Source: Ruminococcaceae bacterium UBA5905 (GTDB taxonomy: Bacteria > Bacillota > Clostridia > Oscillospirales > Acutalibacteraceae). From it: a stretch of DNA of 64,000 nucleotides. The DNA lies in NCBI GenBank assembly GCA_002431285.1, contig DJEF01000012.1:9323-73322 (forward strand), given 5' to 3'. The position numbers and the translations under genes are program-made. The notes under the pieces are model-generated. The model was not told the DNA's origin and ran no database searches. It saw only the letters and a list, made by a program, of their open reading frames with translations. Position 1 is the stretch's first letter. Each line of letters starts with the position of its first letter. Positions 8,203 to 16,448 of the stretch are shown here, piece by piece.

Positions 8203-8260
8203 GACAAACAAACCGGGGGAATATTCCGTTGCAGGAACGGTTGTACTCTATTGGTTTGTC
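8203..8260 (+). promoter_or_regulatory. second hairpin in the mltG leader
   Basis: GACAAAC (8203-8209) pairs with GTTTGTC (8254-8260), and within it CCGTT (8226-8230) pairs with AACGG (8236-8240). It lies between the larger structured RNA and the AGGAGGT ribosome site of mltG, so it could influence translation. Confidence 0.35.
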
Positions 8261-8300
8261 CGGCCGAGCGTTCCTATGAAACGACAGGAGGTACAACGAA

Positions 8301-9242
8301 ATGAAAAAACGTCTGATTGCGCTGCTGCTGGCGATTGCTGCGGTGCTTGCCTGCGTCGGCTGTCAAAAGGACGCTGCCGACCGTTCTTCCACCCCCGAGC
8401 CCACGCTGCCGCCGTTGCCGACGACCGATGCAAGCGGCCCAGAAACCACCACCACGACCTCGTTTGCCGACCCCGCCGCCACCGCCACCCGCCCGTCGGC
8501 CGCTGTAACCACCACCACTACCACCACGACTACCGCCCGGCAGACGGTGCGCATCACCATCCCGGAGGGGTGGACGCTCACCCAGATCTTTCAGAAGCTG
8601 GATCGGGAGGGGGTCTGCCGCTTTGATGCGCTGATGGCGACGGCAGAGAGCTACGATTACAGCTATTATTCGCTGATGGCCGCCCGTCCGGCCAATACCC
8701 GCGCCTTCCGGCTGGAGGGCTATCTGTATCCGGACACCTACGATTTCTATAAGGATGAACCGCCCCAGGATGCCATCGGGCGATTCCTGCGGGTGGCGGA
8801 GCAGCGGATCACCGCCGACGATCGCCGTCAGGCGCAGGCGCTGGGATATTCTGTGGATCAGATTCTGACCGTGGCCTCCATCATCGAAAAGGAGGGCTCC
8901 GACCCGAATCAGGTGGCGACGATCGCATCGGTGATCTATAACCGTCTGAAAAAGAATATGCCCCTGCAGATGGATGCCGGCATCACCTATATCGAGAATC
9001 GGGTGAAACCGTACATCTCCGGGGACATAAACCGGTATAACAGTCTGTATAATATGTACAAATGCAGCGGCCTGCCCGCCGGACCGATCTGCAATCCGGG
9101 GAGAGTCACCATCCGGGCGGCGCTGCATCCGGCCGAGACCGACTATCTCTATTTCTGTCACGATAAAAATGCCGGGTATTACTATGCCGCCACCTATGAG
9201 GAGCACCAGGAGAATCTCAAAAAGGCCGGTCTGACGGGCTGA
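8301..9242 (+). CDS. mltG: endolytic murein transglycosylase MltG (YceG-like), lipoprotein form
   Basis: This encodes 313 residues. An N-terminal signal is followed by Cys18 or Cys21 as a probable lipid-attachment site. Residues about 35-75 are a Thr/Ser/Pro/Ala-rich linker with long threonine runs, likely spanning part of the wall. The YceG domain follows from about residue 80 (TIPEGWTLTQIFQKL). The catalytic glutamate is expected at Glu196 in SIIEKEGSDPNQVATIASVIYNRL; LQMDAGITY and CSGLPAGPICNPG are also typical. MltG cuts nascent glycan strands at the membrane and sets their length. The ATG follows AGGAGGT by 8 bases. The usual single transmembrane anchor is replaced here by a lipoprotein-type signal. 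Confidence 0.93.
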   Translation: MKKRLIALLLAIAAVLACVGCQKDAADRSSTPEPTLPPLPTTDASGPETTTTTSFADPAATATRPSAAVTTTTTTTTTARQTVRITIPEGWTLTQIFQKLDREGVCRFDALMATAESYDYSYYSLMAARPANTRAFRLEGYLYPDTYDFYKDEPPQDAIGRFLRVAEQRITADDRRQAQALGYSVDQILTVASIIEKEGSDPNQVATIASVIYNRLKKNMPLQMDAGITYIENRVKPYISGDINRYNSLYNMYKCSGLPAGPICNPGRVTIRAALHPAETDYLYFCHDKNAGYYYAATYEEHQENLKKAGLTG

Positions 9243-9287
9243 TTTTTCTTTGTTTCGCCGCTGCCTTACGGAGAGCTGCACAGCGCC

Positions 9288-10601
9288 TTATGGCTGCGCG
9301 GGCAGCCCCACGCTCTGCCGCAGCCGGGCGATGCCCCACAAAAACCAGATCGCCTGCTCGCCGTTGCCGCAGTCGGTCAGTTTCCAGCCGTTTCCGGCGG
9401 GGGTCATCCATTCCATGTATACGTCGTTTGTGTGGTATTGGGTGAGGAATTGCAGGCTCTCCAGTGCATGGGCATAGTCGCCCTGCCGGGCGGCGGCCGC
9501 CAGATCCCAGCCCACGCTTTTGCCCAGAATGCGGTTTTTCACCGTGCCGTCCGCGGCGCATTCCACCGCCAGATATCCGCCGACCGGAGCGGACTTCCAT
9601 AGCCGCTGCCGGGTATAGGCGACGGTGTTCTCCCAGAGGGCGGCGTCGATCCGGTCGGCGAAGGGGGTCAGACAGATCCAGCTTACCCCCTGCTCCGGCG
9701 TATAGCGCTCGCCGTCCTGATACCGCAGCTCCCAAAAGACGGATTTCCCGTCCACGGTATGGGTCAGCTGCTGCCGCAGGCCGGAGCGCAGCGCCGTGGC
9801 GGTTTCCCGCCAAAGGGCGGCGTCTCCCGCCCGATCCCGGCGCTCCGCCACGTCGGATAGCTGCTCCAGCGCCGCCAGCACGAAGCTGTTGGTCAGCAGA
9901 TCATAGGCATCGGGGTAGTCGGTGCCGTTTCGCATCCGGGAATGGGTCAGCCGCCGGTTGCGCATGAGGGACAGCTCCCGGTTGAAATAGGTGTCGCTGC
10001 AAAAGGCGTCCGCCTCCCGTTTCATCAGGTCGTAGGTCTCGTCGAAGAAACTGCCGTCTCCGGCGGCGGCGATATACTGCGCCCAGCCCAGCACGAAATG
10101 CGCCCGGCCGTCCAGCTCATCCTCCTGCCGTACCGTGCCGTCCGCGGCGATGGTGAAAGGCAGATAAGGGAGGTTTTGCTGCCGCACCGTGTCGGTGACG
10201 AATCGCAGCGCTTTCCCGGCGGCGGCGGTTTCGCCCGTCTCCACCGCGAGGATGGCGAAGGCGCCGATGGAACGGACGTATTCTCCCTTGTATCGCCCGG
10301 TGAGGGATTCCTGCAAAAAGCCGCTGTTCTGCAATCGCCCGAAAATGCTGTTCCAGGTGGTGTGATAGATCGTGGCCACCCGCCCTTCGCTCAGCAGCGC
10401 CGTCACCTGCGTCTGCTCGGCGGGGGGCGGCGCGGTAGTGGTGGTCGTGGTTGTGGCAGCGGAGGTCGGCGGCGCGGTGGTGGATGCCGGGACGGAAACG
10501 GCGGAGGACGCGGGCGATGCGGCCGTGCCGCAGCCAAATAGCGTGACTGCCAGCAGTCCCGCCGTCAGCGCCGCCGCCAGCCGTCGATGGTTCGCAAACA
10601 T
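9288..10601 (-). CDS. secreted lipoprotein with a six-hairpin (alpha/alpha) glycosidase-like domain
   Basis: This encodes 437 residues. The signal peptide ends in the lipobox LFGC (Cys24), followed by a Thr/Pro/Ala-rich linker (about 28-65), so the catalytic part is displayed outside the cell. The remaining 370 residues are helical with repeated aromatic and acidic motifs (GRYKGEYVRSIGAFAILA, DGRAHFVLGWAQYIAA, DLLTNSFVLAALEQL, GNGEQAIWFLWGIARL), which resemble (alpha/alpha)6-toroid glycoside hydrolases. I cannot assign a GH family. It converges on mltG and has its own promoter on the minus strand. Activity is inferred from fold-like pattern only. Confidence 0.7.
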   Translation of the reverse strand: MFANHRRLAAALTAGLLAVTLFGCGTAASPASSAVSVPASTTAPPTSAATTTTTTTAPPPAEQTQVTALLSEGRVATIYHTTWNSIFGRLQNSGFLQESLTGRYKGEYVRSIGAFAILAVETGETAAAGKALRFVTDTVRQQNLPYLPFTIAADGTVRQEDELDGRAHFVLGWAQYIAAAGDGSFFDETYDLMKREADAFCSDTYFNRELSLMRNRRLTHSRMRNGTDYPDAYDLLTNSFVLAALEQLSDVAERRDRAGDAALWRETATALRSGLRQQLTHTVDGKSVFWELRYQDGERYTPEQGVSWICLTPFADRIDAALWENTVAYTRQRLWKSAPVGGYLAVECAADGTVKNRILGKSVGWDLAAAARQGDYAHALESLQFLTQYHTNDVYMEWMTPAGNGWKLTDCGNGEQAIWFLWGIARLRQSVGLPAQP

Positions 10602-10723
10602 AGGAAACCCATCCTTTCAGATCGTTCGGTCATTTCAGATGCCGCCCGTCGGGGATGTCGGCACCGAGCGATGGGAGACAGCTGCTCCGGAAAAGGGAGC
10701 GCCTCCCCGGTTGATTGTCTCAC

Positions 10724-10752
10724 AGTATACCATAGTCCGCCGCTCCGGTCAA
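10724..10752 (-). promoter_or_regulatory. promoter of the glycosidase-like lipoprotein
   Basis: On the minus strand TTGACC (10752-10747), a 17-base spacer and TATACT (10729-10724) point toward the start codon at 10601. The leader is about 115 bases. Confidence 0.8.
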
Positions 10753-10783
10753 ACGGGTGTGACGGCGGGAAGAATACAAACAC

Positions 10784-10824
10784 AGCGAACGCCCACGATT
10801 TTTGTGAAATCGCGGGCGTTCGCT
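10784..10824. terminator. long near-perfect hairpin between divergent genes
   Basis: Two 18-base arms (10784-10801 and 10807-10824) pair with a single A-C mismatch around the 5-base loop TTGTG. Neither side has a clean T-run, so it may be a weak bidirectional terminator, a transcript-stabilising hairpin or a protein-binding palindrome. It lies upstream of the minus-strand promoter and before the TetR gene. Confidence 0.5.
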
Positions 10825-10921
10825 CTATCCGCTCGGTTTATTTTATGCGCTTTTATCCGATTCGTATATAGCGATGCGCGCTGTGAACCATTTCGGGAGG
10901 ATGTACCCCCGTTGCGGGGGG

Positions 10922-10954
10922 CGTAACGGAGCGTATTTCGTTACGGCTTTTTTC
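10922..10954 (+). terminator. terminator-like hairpin upstream of the tetR promoter
   Basis: CGTAACG (10922-10928) pairs with CGTTACG (10939-10945) around a 10-base loop and is followed by GC and six T. It would insulate the TetR operon from upstream transcription. Confidence 0.65.
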
Positions 10955-10982
10955 GGCCGTCAAAAAAATTCTTTCCGCCCAC

Positions 10983-11011
10983 TTGACAACCTATCGGTCG
11001 GTAGGTATAAT
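10983..11011 (+). promoter_or_regulatory. tetR promoter with embedded operator
   Basis: Perfect TTGACA (10983-10988) and TATAAT (11006-11011) hexamers are 17 bases apart. The spacer is almost entirely an inverted repeat, ACCTATCG-GT-CGGTAGGT (10989-11006), with one mismatch between arms. This is the form and place of a TetR-family operator. Binding would block polymerase, so the TetR gene and its operon are probably autorepressed. Confidence 0.9.
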
Positions 11012-11050
11012 GGGGATACCATCACCAAGCGACAGGAGGACAGGGAAGTC

Positions 11051-11692
11051 ATGGAAAAGGGGAATACCAAACAGGAAATTCTGGAGACGGCATTGGAGCT
11101 CTTCTCGGTCAAGGGATATGAAGCCACTTCCATCTCGCAGATCGCCGAAGCGGTCGGCATCCGTAAGGCGTCGCTGTACAGCCATTTCGGGAGCAAGCAG
11201 GAGATCCTCGACGCACTGGTGCGGGAAGTTCTGGAGGAGTACGACAGCCATTCGATTTTTACGCGGGCGGATTGGAATGATCCTGCTTTCACGAAGGATA
11301 AGCAGGCTGTGACCCCCGACGAGGCGGTGCAAATGATCTTGGGACAGATCCGCTATATCCTGCACGATCCGCGGATCAGCAAATCCCGTAAGATGCTGAC
11401 CGTTGAGCAGTTTCAAAATCCGACGCTGGGCGCATTGCAGACCAGGCAGAACTATACCAATGTCCTGGGCTATTTTACGGGGCTTGTCCGGTTCCTGATT
11501 TCCGGGGGCAGGCTGGCCGACGGCGATGCGGAGATCATGGCGGCGCAGCTCTGTCTGCCCATCTCTGTGTGGATCAATCTCTGCGACCGGGAGCCGGAAC
11601 GTGAGGGAGAGGTCATAGGGCTGATCGAGCGGCACATCCGGCAGTTCTTCCGGGTGTACGGGATCGGGGAAAACGGAAATAAAAAATCATGA
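11051..11692 (+). CDS. TetR/AcrR-family transcriptional repressor
   Basis: This encodes 213 residues. The N-terminal helix-turn-helix (about 5-55) reads KQEILETALELFSVKGYEATSISQIAEAVGIRKASLYSHFGSKQEIL, a canonical TetR domain. The C-terminal ligand domain is helical and not assignable. The ATG at 11051 follows AGGAGGA by 10 bases; the longer frame upstream runs through the promoter and is rejected. The operator in its own promoter indicates autorepression. It is 19 bases from the following cysteine hydrolase gene, so the regulator probably controls that gene as well. Confidence 0.92.
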   Translation: MEKGNTKQEILETALELFSVKGYEATSISQIAEAVGIRKASLYSHFGSKQEILDALVREVLEEYDSHSIFTRADWNDPAFTKDKQAVTPDEAVQMILGQIRYILHDPRISKSRKMLTVEQFQNPTLGALQTRQNYTNVLGYFTGLVRFLISGGRLADGDAEIMAAQLCLPISVWINLCDREPEREGEVIGLIERHIRQFFRVYGIGENGNKKS

Positions 11693-11711
11693 TCACGGGA
11701 GAGGATACCGT

Positions 11712-12203
11712 ATGGAGAACCGCGCGCTGGTCGTGATCGACCTGCAAAATGACATCACCAAAAATTACAGAGAGATCATTGATAAAGTCAATGAGGCGAT
11801 CGACTGGGCCGTCCAAAAGAAGCTGTGGGTTGTTTACATCCGGCATAACAACCTGTCCGCGGGAACGAGGACCTTCAAGCCCGGCGCCCGCGGCGCCGAA
11901 CCGGTACCGGAGCTGAAGATCGTATCCGATCATATTTTTACGAAGACGAAGAGTAACGCGCTGACCAGCGAGGCTTTCGCCGCGTTTATTCAGGAGCACG
12001 GCATTACCGAGTTTTATATTGCCGGGGCAGATGCTACGGCCTGTGTCAAATCCACCTGCTTCAACATGACGAAAAATGGCTATACCGTCCATGTGCTGTC
12101 CGACTGTATTACCAGCTACGATACAAAGAAGCTGCCGGAGATGCTGGACTATTATGAAAGCAGGGGGTGCTCTGTCGCGGAACTTCGGGAGATCGTCCAA
12201 TGA
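11712..12203 (+). CDS. isochorismatase-like cysteine hydrolase
   Basis: This encodes 163 residues, short but complete for the family. The catalytic triad is visible: Asp10 in VVIDLQND, a Lys in IFTKTKSNAL (about 77-79) and a Cys in AGADATACVKST (about 113). Family members hydrolyse isochorismate, nicotinamide or similar amides; the substrate here cannot be read. A GGGAGAGG ribosome site precedes the ATG. It lies directly after the TetR gene with 19 bases between them and is probably cotranscribed, so its substrate may be related to the TetR ligand. Confidence 0.88.
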   Translation: MENRALVVIDLQNDITKNYREIIDKVNEAIDWAVQKKLWVVYIRHNNLSAGTRTFKPGARGAEPVPELKIVSDHIFTKTKSNALTSEAFAAFIQEHGITEFYIAGADATACVKSTCFNMTKNGYTVHVLSDCITSYDTKKLPEMLDYYESRGCSVAELREIVQ

Positions 12204-12432
12204 GCAAAAAGACATCTCGGATGAGGAGCAATGAAAATAAAGAAACTGCCGCATCCGCGCTCCGTGCTTTTCACCGATCCCGGTGTACTTTACCCGGATG
12301 ACAGCGCGGCGCGGGGCGGGTCCGAAAATCATCGGTGCGATTCGGTGCTTTCTGCCGTTTTGCTCTCCGATTATGATTCTTATCGCTATACGACGACCGC
12401 CGCACACCGCTTAGTAAAGGGAGAGCAGGAGT

Positions 12433-13341
12433 ATGGATAACAAAGCCAGCATGACCGCCCTGATGAGTTCTTTTGGGCGGGCGTTCCATGCGGAGCATGA
12501 AGAGCATCCGGTTTTCGCGGATCATCGGGCCAAAGAGCTGATGACGGCGGAGGAATATGCCGCCGTTGGGGACTATATTCTCGGCGGGGCGCGGTTCTTT
12601 GAACCGGAGATCGACCCGGCGGCGCAGGAGCCGCAGGCACTTTTGCGCAGACTGGTGAATGGGCATATCGCGCCGTCGCCGCTGTGCCGTGCGGCCTATA
12701 CGGAGCGGGCTCTGCGAACCGCCGCCCGAACCGGCGCAGAGCAGTGTGTGATCCTCGGGGCAGGGCTGGACACCTTCGCTTTCCGGGAAACGGCGTTCGT
12801 ATCGAATCACCGGGTATTTGAGGTCGATCATCCCCTGACGCAGGCGGACAAAAAGGAACGGATCGCCCGCGCGGGCTGGACGGCTCCTGCAAATCTCGCC
12901 TTTATTCCCGTGGATTTTGCAAAGGACAGCTTGGCGGAGCGTCTGATCGCCGGCGACTTCGACCCGTCTGTGCGATCTTTCTTTTCCTGGCTGGGTGTGA
13001 CGTATTATCTTTCGGCAGAGGCCATCGGCAGAACGCTTTGCGCGCTCTCCTCGCTTTGTGCGGACGGCAGCGCGCTGGTGTTCGATTATCCGGACGAGCA
13101 TTTCTTTGCGGCCCCCGAAAGGCGTGTGCAGAACACGATCATGATGGCAAAGGCGGGGGGCGAGCCGATGCAGTCGGCCTTTTCCTATCCTGCGCTGGAA
13201 AAGCTGCTGGAAAAGCATGGATTTCTCATCTACGAGCTGCTGACGCCGGACGACATTCAACGGGATATCATCGACGGAGCGGGAGCGGATCTGAAAGCCT
13301 TTGAGCACGTCAATTACTGTCTGGCCGTCAGAAAAAACTGA
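12433..13341 (+). CDS. SAM-dependent methyltransferase, leucine carboxyl methyltransferase (LCMT/PPM) type
   Basis: This encodes 302 residues. The SAM-binding motif I is VILGAGLDTFAFR (about 112-124), followed by the acidic loop VFEVDHPLTQADKKERI and the WLGVTYYLS motif, which together match the O-methyltransferase family that includes leucine carboxyl methyltransferase and PPM enzymes. Bacterial members often act on polyketides or unknown small acids. A GGAG ribosome site lies just upstream. The 229 bases before it hold no convincing gene. It may belong to the TetR-led accessory block. Confidence 0.88.
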   Translation: MDNKASMTALMSSFGRAFHAEHEEHPVFADHRAKELMTAEEYAAVGDYILGGARFFEPEIDPAAQEPQALLRRLVNGHIAPSPLCRAAYTERALRTAARTGAEQCVILGAGLDTFAFRETAFVSNHRVFEVDHPLTQADKKERIARAGWTAPANLAFIPVDFAKDSLAERLIAGDFDPSVRSFFSWLGVTYYLSAEAIGRTLCALSSLCADGSALVFDYPDEHFFAAPERRVQNTIMMAKAGGEPMQSAFSYPALEKLLEKHGFLIYELLTPDDIQRDIIDGAGADLKAFEHVNYCLAVRKN

Positions 13342-13554
13342 TCTTGCGAAAATGAACGGCATACGGCGGCCTCCGGCGTCTTGCGGGTGTCCGGCCTCCG
13401 GGGTCTGCCAATGGCGGGAGTGTGGGCGGGTTCCGGCCGGCACGCCACAGAAAAATCGCTTTTCACAAACGGTGTAGTTCCCGGCGCTTTTCATGTTGCG
13501 TCCGGCCGTGTGAAAAATGAAGCGTCGGGAAGGGCTTGGATAGGAGGACTGCAT

Positions 13555-13917
13555 ATGAACCAACTGATTGGCTGCTGCGGGCTGGACTGTGCGACCTGCG
13601 ACGCCAGAATCGCAACGGTCACGGATGATAAGGCTCTGCGCGACAAGACCGCCGCCCTGTGGTCGAAGCTCAACGGCGTGCCCATCACTCCGGAGATGAT
13701 CCGCTGCACCGGTTGCCGCATGGCAGGGGTAAAAACGCCTTTCTGCGACAGGCTCTGCTCGGTGCATACGTGCGTGCGGGAGAGGGGGCTGGATACCTGC
13801 GCGGATTGCCCCCGGATGGACGGATGTCCGCACCTGGGGCGCATCGCCGCAAACAGCCCGGTTGTTTTGGAGAACCTGAAACGGCTTCGGGAGACGAAAG
13901 GGGCCGAGACCGATTGA
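13555..13917 (+). CDS. DUF3795 cysteine-rich protein
   Basis: This encodes 120 residues with many cysteines in motifs typical of DUF3795: GCCGLDCATCDARI near the N-terminus, RCTGCRM, FCDRLCSVHTC and DTCADCPRMDGCPHL. The spacing suggests zinc or iron-sulfur binding. The ATG at 13555 is chosen because it follows TAGGAGGA by 7 bases and begins the conserved region; the longer frame is dismissed. No function is known for the family. The 213 bases upstream show no gene. Confidence 0.88.
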   Translation: MNQLIGCCGLDCATCDARIATVTDDKALRDKTAALWSKLNGVPITPEMIRCTGCRMAGVKTPFCDRLCSVHTCVRERGLDTCADCPRMDGCPHLGRIAANSPVVLENLKRLRETKGAETD

Positions 13918-13948
13918 GGGCGGCGAGCCGCCTGTCCGCTCTTGCGCG

Positions 13949-14098
13949 GAGAGCGCTGTTCTCTCTGTGGCATACCTGTCGCCTGTCCCGGAACTGCCCG
14001 GGACGACACCGACCGAGTGTGTCCGCCAATACCGGCTCACGCAGGCGGCGGTGGACTGCGTAGGATTCGTCGGTTATCGGCTGTTGCCGGGAGGATGA
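13949..14098 (+). pseudogene. possible decayed AraC-type helix-turn-helix remnant
   Basis: An open frame without a start encodes VAYLSPVPELPGTTPTECVRQY followed by RLTQAAVDCVGF. VAYLS, then GTTPTE, then RQYRLTQAA recall AraC-family DNA-binding domains with internal deletions. The 615-base gap 13918-14532 otherwise has no intact gene; a second gene-like but startless stretch (YRPVAKVLPCNRVMH) lies near 14175-14243. The call rests on weak similarity by eye. Confidence 0.2.
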
Positions 14099-14274
14099 GG
14101 CCCCGCGTGTTCCGCCGGAGCCGGGGGCTATGCGGCTGCTGCCGGGGACGGGGCGTGTATACCTGCGACGGCTCTTCAGATTCTATCGGCCGGTGGCCAA
14201 GGTGCTGCCCTGTAATCGGGTGATGCACCGGTGCCGTGCCTGACCCGGCGACCCCGAGCACGAATGAAACGACC

Positions 14275-14313
14275 GCACCCTCCGGCCAACTGGTTGCGCC
14301 GGAGGGTGCTTTT
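14275..14313 (+). terminator. intrinsic terminator before the XRE-TPR gene
   Basis: GCACCCTCCGGC (14275-14286) pairs perfectly with GCCGGAGGGTGC (14298-14309) around an 11-base loop and is followed by four T. It closes whatever is transcribed across the gap after the DUF3795 gene. Confidence 0.8.
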
Positions 14314-14430
14314 CTGTTTGTGCGGTGACGGGAAACGCAACGCCGCACCGGGTGTTGTTCCATGACAGGATATGCGGCCATCCGGATGTCCCTCTCTATA
14401 CCGTGCTTCAGGCATCTGCTCAACCGGTGG

Positions 14431-14485
14431 TTGCGCAGAGGTAACCGGATATGGTATACTTTTTTCACGGGTAACGCTGTATAAT
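14431..14485 (+). promoter_or_regulatory. promoter region of the XRE-TPR regulator
   Basis: TTGCGC (14431-14436) and TATACT (14455-14460) are 18 bases apart. A second perfect -10 match, TATAAT, lies at 14480-14485 without an obvious -35. Either could start the transcript 50-70 bases before the ATG. Confidence 0.6.
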
Positions 14486-14532
14486 GGACGCAGAAAGCGC
14501 TTTCGGATCTGGATAAGAACGGAGAGAATGAG

Positions 14533-15663
14533 ATGCTGAACATCGGCGAAAAAATCAAAGAGCTGCGGAAAGCACAGGGAGTGACCCAGGAAAAGCTGGC
14601 AGAGTATTTGCATATTTCCTATCAGGCGGTATCTAAGTGGGAAAACGGTCTTGCCTTGCCGGATTTAACCCTGATGCCTGCCTTATCGAACTTTTTTGGA
14701 GTGTCTGCGGACTATTTGCTTGGAATTACATTGAGTAAAACAGATGAAGCGGTCAAAAGCTATGTGGACAAGGCGGGGGAATATTCGCACACGGGGGAGC
14801 TGCACAAAGGGATAGCCGTCATCCGGGAGGCATTGCATACATATCCGAGTAACCACGAGCTTTTGTCGATGCTTGTGGAGTTTTTGTTCGGTCTTTATTG
14901 TGCTGACCATACGGCAGACTATGCGGAGGAGCTTGTCCGAACCGCAGAACGACTTTTGAGCGATTGCACGGACGAGAATATTTGTATACCCACATTGGAA
15001 CGGCTGGCGTATACCTACAACCTCTTAGGACAGCAGGATAAGGCGATTGAAACGGCAAACCGGCTGCCCGCGGTTATTACCAATCGCCATCAGGTTTTGT
15101 CCAACATCATTATGCCTATGCCGGAACGGAAGAAAAAGAAACAAGAATGTCTGTTTGCGGGATTCGAGGTGTTGATTAACGACGTTTTATGGATGGGTGG
15201 ACTCAGCATTGGGAAAAAACAGTATGAAACGGCAATCGATATATATACGAGAGCAATACAGTTGACGGTGGCTTTTTCGGATGAGGGGTTTTTCCTGTTG
15301 CGTTTAGCCGGAGCGTATTCCGGAATGGCAATGGCGTATGCAGGGCTTGCCAAAACGGATGAAGCCTACGGGTATTTGGGAAAAACAATGGAAACGTATC
15401 GCAGGTTTGAAGACGCTTTTCTAAGAAATACGGTTCCGTACCATTCTCCCCTATTGGACGGGCTGACATTTTCCGTTGATTCGTTGCACACGAATGTGGA
15501 TATTGTGGAATATAGCGAATATGCCGAATGGTATAGAAAGCTGCGCGAAGTGTATGATTGCTTTGATTCCGTGCGGCGGGATGACCGCTTTGGGGATCTT
15601 TGCGAGCGCATCGAAAAGGATCTGGAGTATTACAAGTGCCAAAAAAGGAAACGGCTTAAATAG
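14533..15663 (+). CDS. XRE-family regulator with C-terminal TPR-like helical repeats
   Basis: This encodes 376 residues. The helix-turn-helix covers about 5-62 (KIKELRKAQGVTQEKLAEYLHISYQAVSKWENGLALPDLTLMPALSNFFGVSADYLLGI). The rest is helical with TPR-like features, for example LERLAYTYNLLGQQDKAIETANRLP and AGAYSGMAMAYAGLAKTDEAYGYLGKTMETY. This architecture is widespread in Firmicutes, and in some characterised relatives the repeats bind a signalling peptide. AT-richer codon use than its neighbours suggests a different history. No short peptide gene was recognised beside it. Confidence 0.88.
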   Translation: MLNIGEKIKELRKAQGVTQEKLAEYLHISYQAVSKWENGLALPDLTLMPALSNFFGVSADYLLGITLSKTDEAVKSYVDKAGEYSHTGELHKGIAVIREALHTYPSNHELLSMLVEFLFGLYCADHTADYAEELVRTAERLLSDCTDENICIPTLERLAYTYNLLGQQDKAIETANRLPAVITNRHQVLSNIIMPMPERKKKKQECLFAGFEVLINDVLWMGGLSIGKKQYETAIDIYTRAIQLTVAFSDEGFFLLRLAGAYSGMAMAYAGLAKTDEAYGYLGKTMETYRRFEDAFLRNTVPYHSPLLDGLTFSVDSLHTNVDIVEYSEYAEWYRKLREVYDCFDSVRRDDRFGDLCERIEKDLEYYKCQKRKRLK

Positions 15664-15803
15664 CCCCATGTCGGTCCCGCCTTTTTTGGATTTTCGTGTC
15701 TATAAGGGGAAAGAACCTTTTTCGACCTGCACTGCCGACCGGCAACGTCTCGCAATCGCTCCACCTGCACAAAAGCCCATGTTCTGTATCGGGAGCCTAC
15801 CGC

Positions 15804-16448
15804 TCATTCTTCGACGGAAAACACCACATTCTCCAGTGTCGAGAGCCGGGACACGTCCATGTCGATCCGTTTGTCGATGACGACATTGATGCCCACATTG
15901 CCCTGAATCCCGCTTTTGGGGGCAAAAATCTGGTAGGTGAAACTCTCCGGTATGGCCTTCTCCAGCGCCCGCACCACGTCGTTCACCCGATAGGCGTCGT
16001 CGATCTCCACATAGATCACCTCGGCGGATTTGCGCTTGCGCTCAAACCGGGCGAACAGTACGATGGTGGTCAGGAAAAGCACCGTCACCACCACGGCCCC
16101 CACATAATATCCGTAGCCCAGCGCCACGCCGATGGTGGCGGTGGTCCACACCCCCGCTGCCGTCGTCAGTCCGGTGATGATATTATTGGATTTGAGAATA
16201 ATCATGCCCGCGCCCAGAAAGCCGATGCCCGACACCACCTGCGCCGGGATGCGGAACACATCGCCGCTGTCCACAAAATTGTGGACAAACATACTGGTCA
16301 TGGCAGTCATGCAGGAGCCCAGACACACCAGGATGTGGGTGCGCATCCCCGCCGCCCGTCCGTGCCGGGCCCGCTCGCTGCCGATAAGACCGCCGATCAC
16401 CACTGCCGCCAGCGCCCGCATCACTGTTTGTATCAGCATTTCTTTCAT
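15804..16448 (-). CDS. MgtC/SapB-family inner-membrane protein
   Basis: This encodes 214 residues. The N-terminal two thirds is the MgtC membrane domain with about five segments and the typical LIGSERARHGRAAGMRTHILVCLGS, VSGIGFLGAGMI and LTTAAGVWTTATIGVALG. The C-terminal ACT-like soluble part is present. Family members affect Mg2+ homeostasis or the membrane ATP synthase; some are of unknown role. Its ATG overlaps the stop of the metallophosphoesterase (ATGA), so it is the third gene of the minus-strand operon. The reason for pairing with glycan hydrolysis is unclear. Confidence 0.9.
   Translation of the reverse strand: MKEMLIQTVMRALAAVVIGGLIGSERARHGRAAGMRTHILVCLGSCMTAMTSMFVHNFVDSGDVFRIPAQVVSGIGFLGAGMIILKSNNIITGLTTAAGVWTTATIGVALGYGYYVGAVVVTVLFLTTIVLFARFERKRKSAEVIYVEIDDAYRVNDVVRALEKAIPESFTYQIFAPKSGIQGNVGINVVIDKRIDMDVSRLSTLENVVFSVEE

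Noticed and set aside
8510-8540. ACC/ACT trinucleotide run
   Set aside because: It codes the Thr-rich linker of MltG, and the similar run near 10435 is the linker of the neighbouring lipoprotein; neither is a separate element.
12231-12440. 69-residue frame with a GAGGAG site before the methyltransferase
   Set aside because: No recognisable motif and biased composition; it could be a leader peptide, but there is not enough support to list it as a gene.
14037-14613. Minus-strand frames of 173 and 145 residues across the XRE-TPR promoter
   Set aside because: They cross a clear terminator and promoter of the plus strand and show no family motif.
16268-16287. Inverted repeat TGTCCACAA-AA-TTGTGGACA inside the MgtC gene
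   Set aside because: It encodes ordinary MgtC residues (VHNFVD region), so the symmetry is most likely a coding coincidence.
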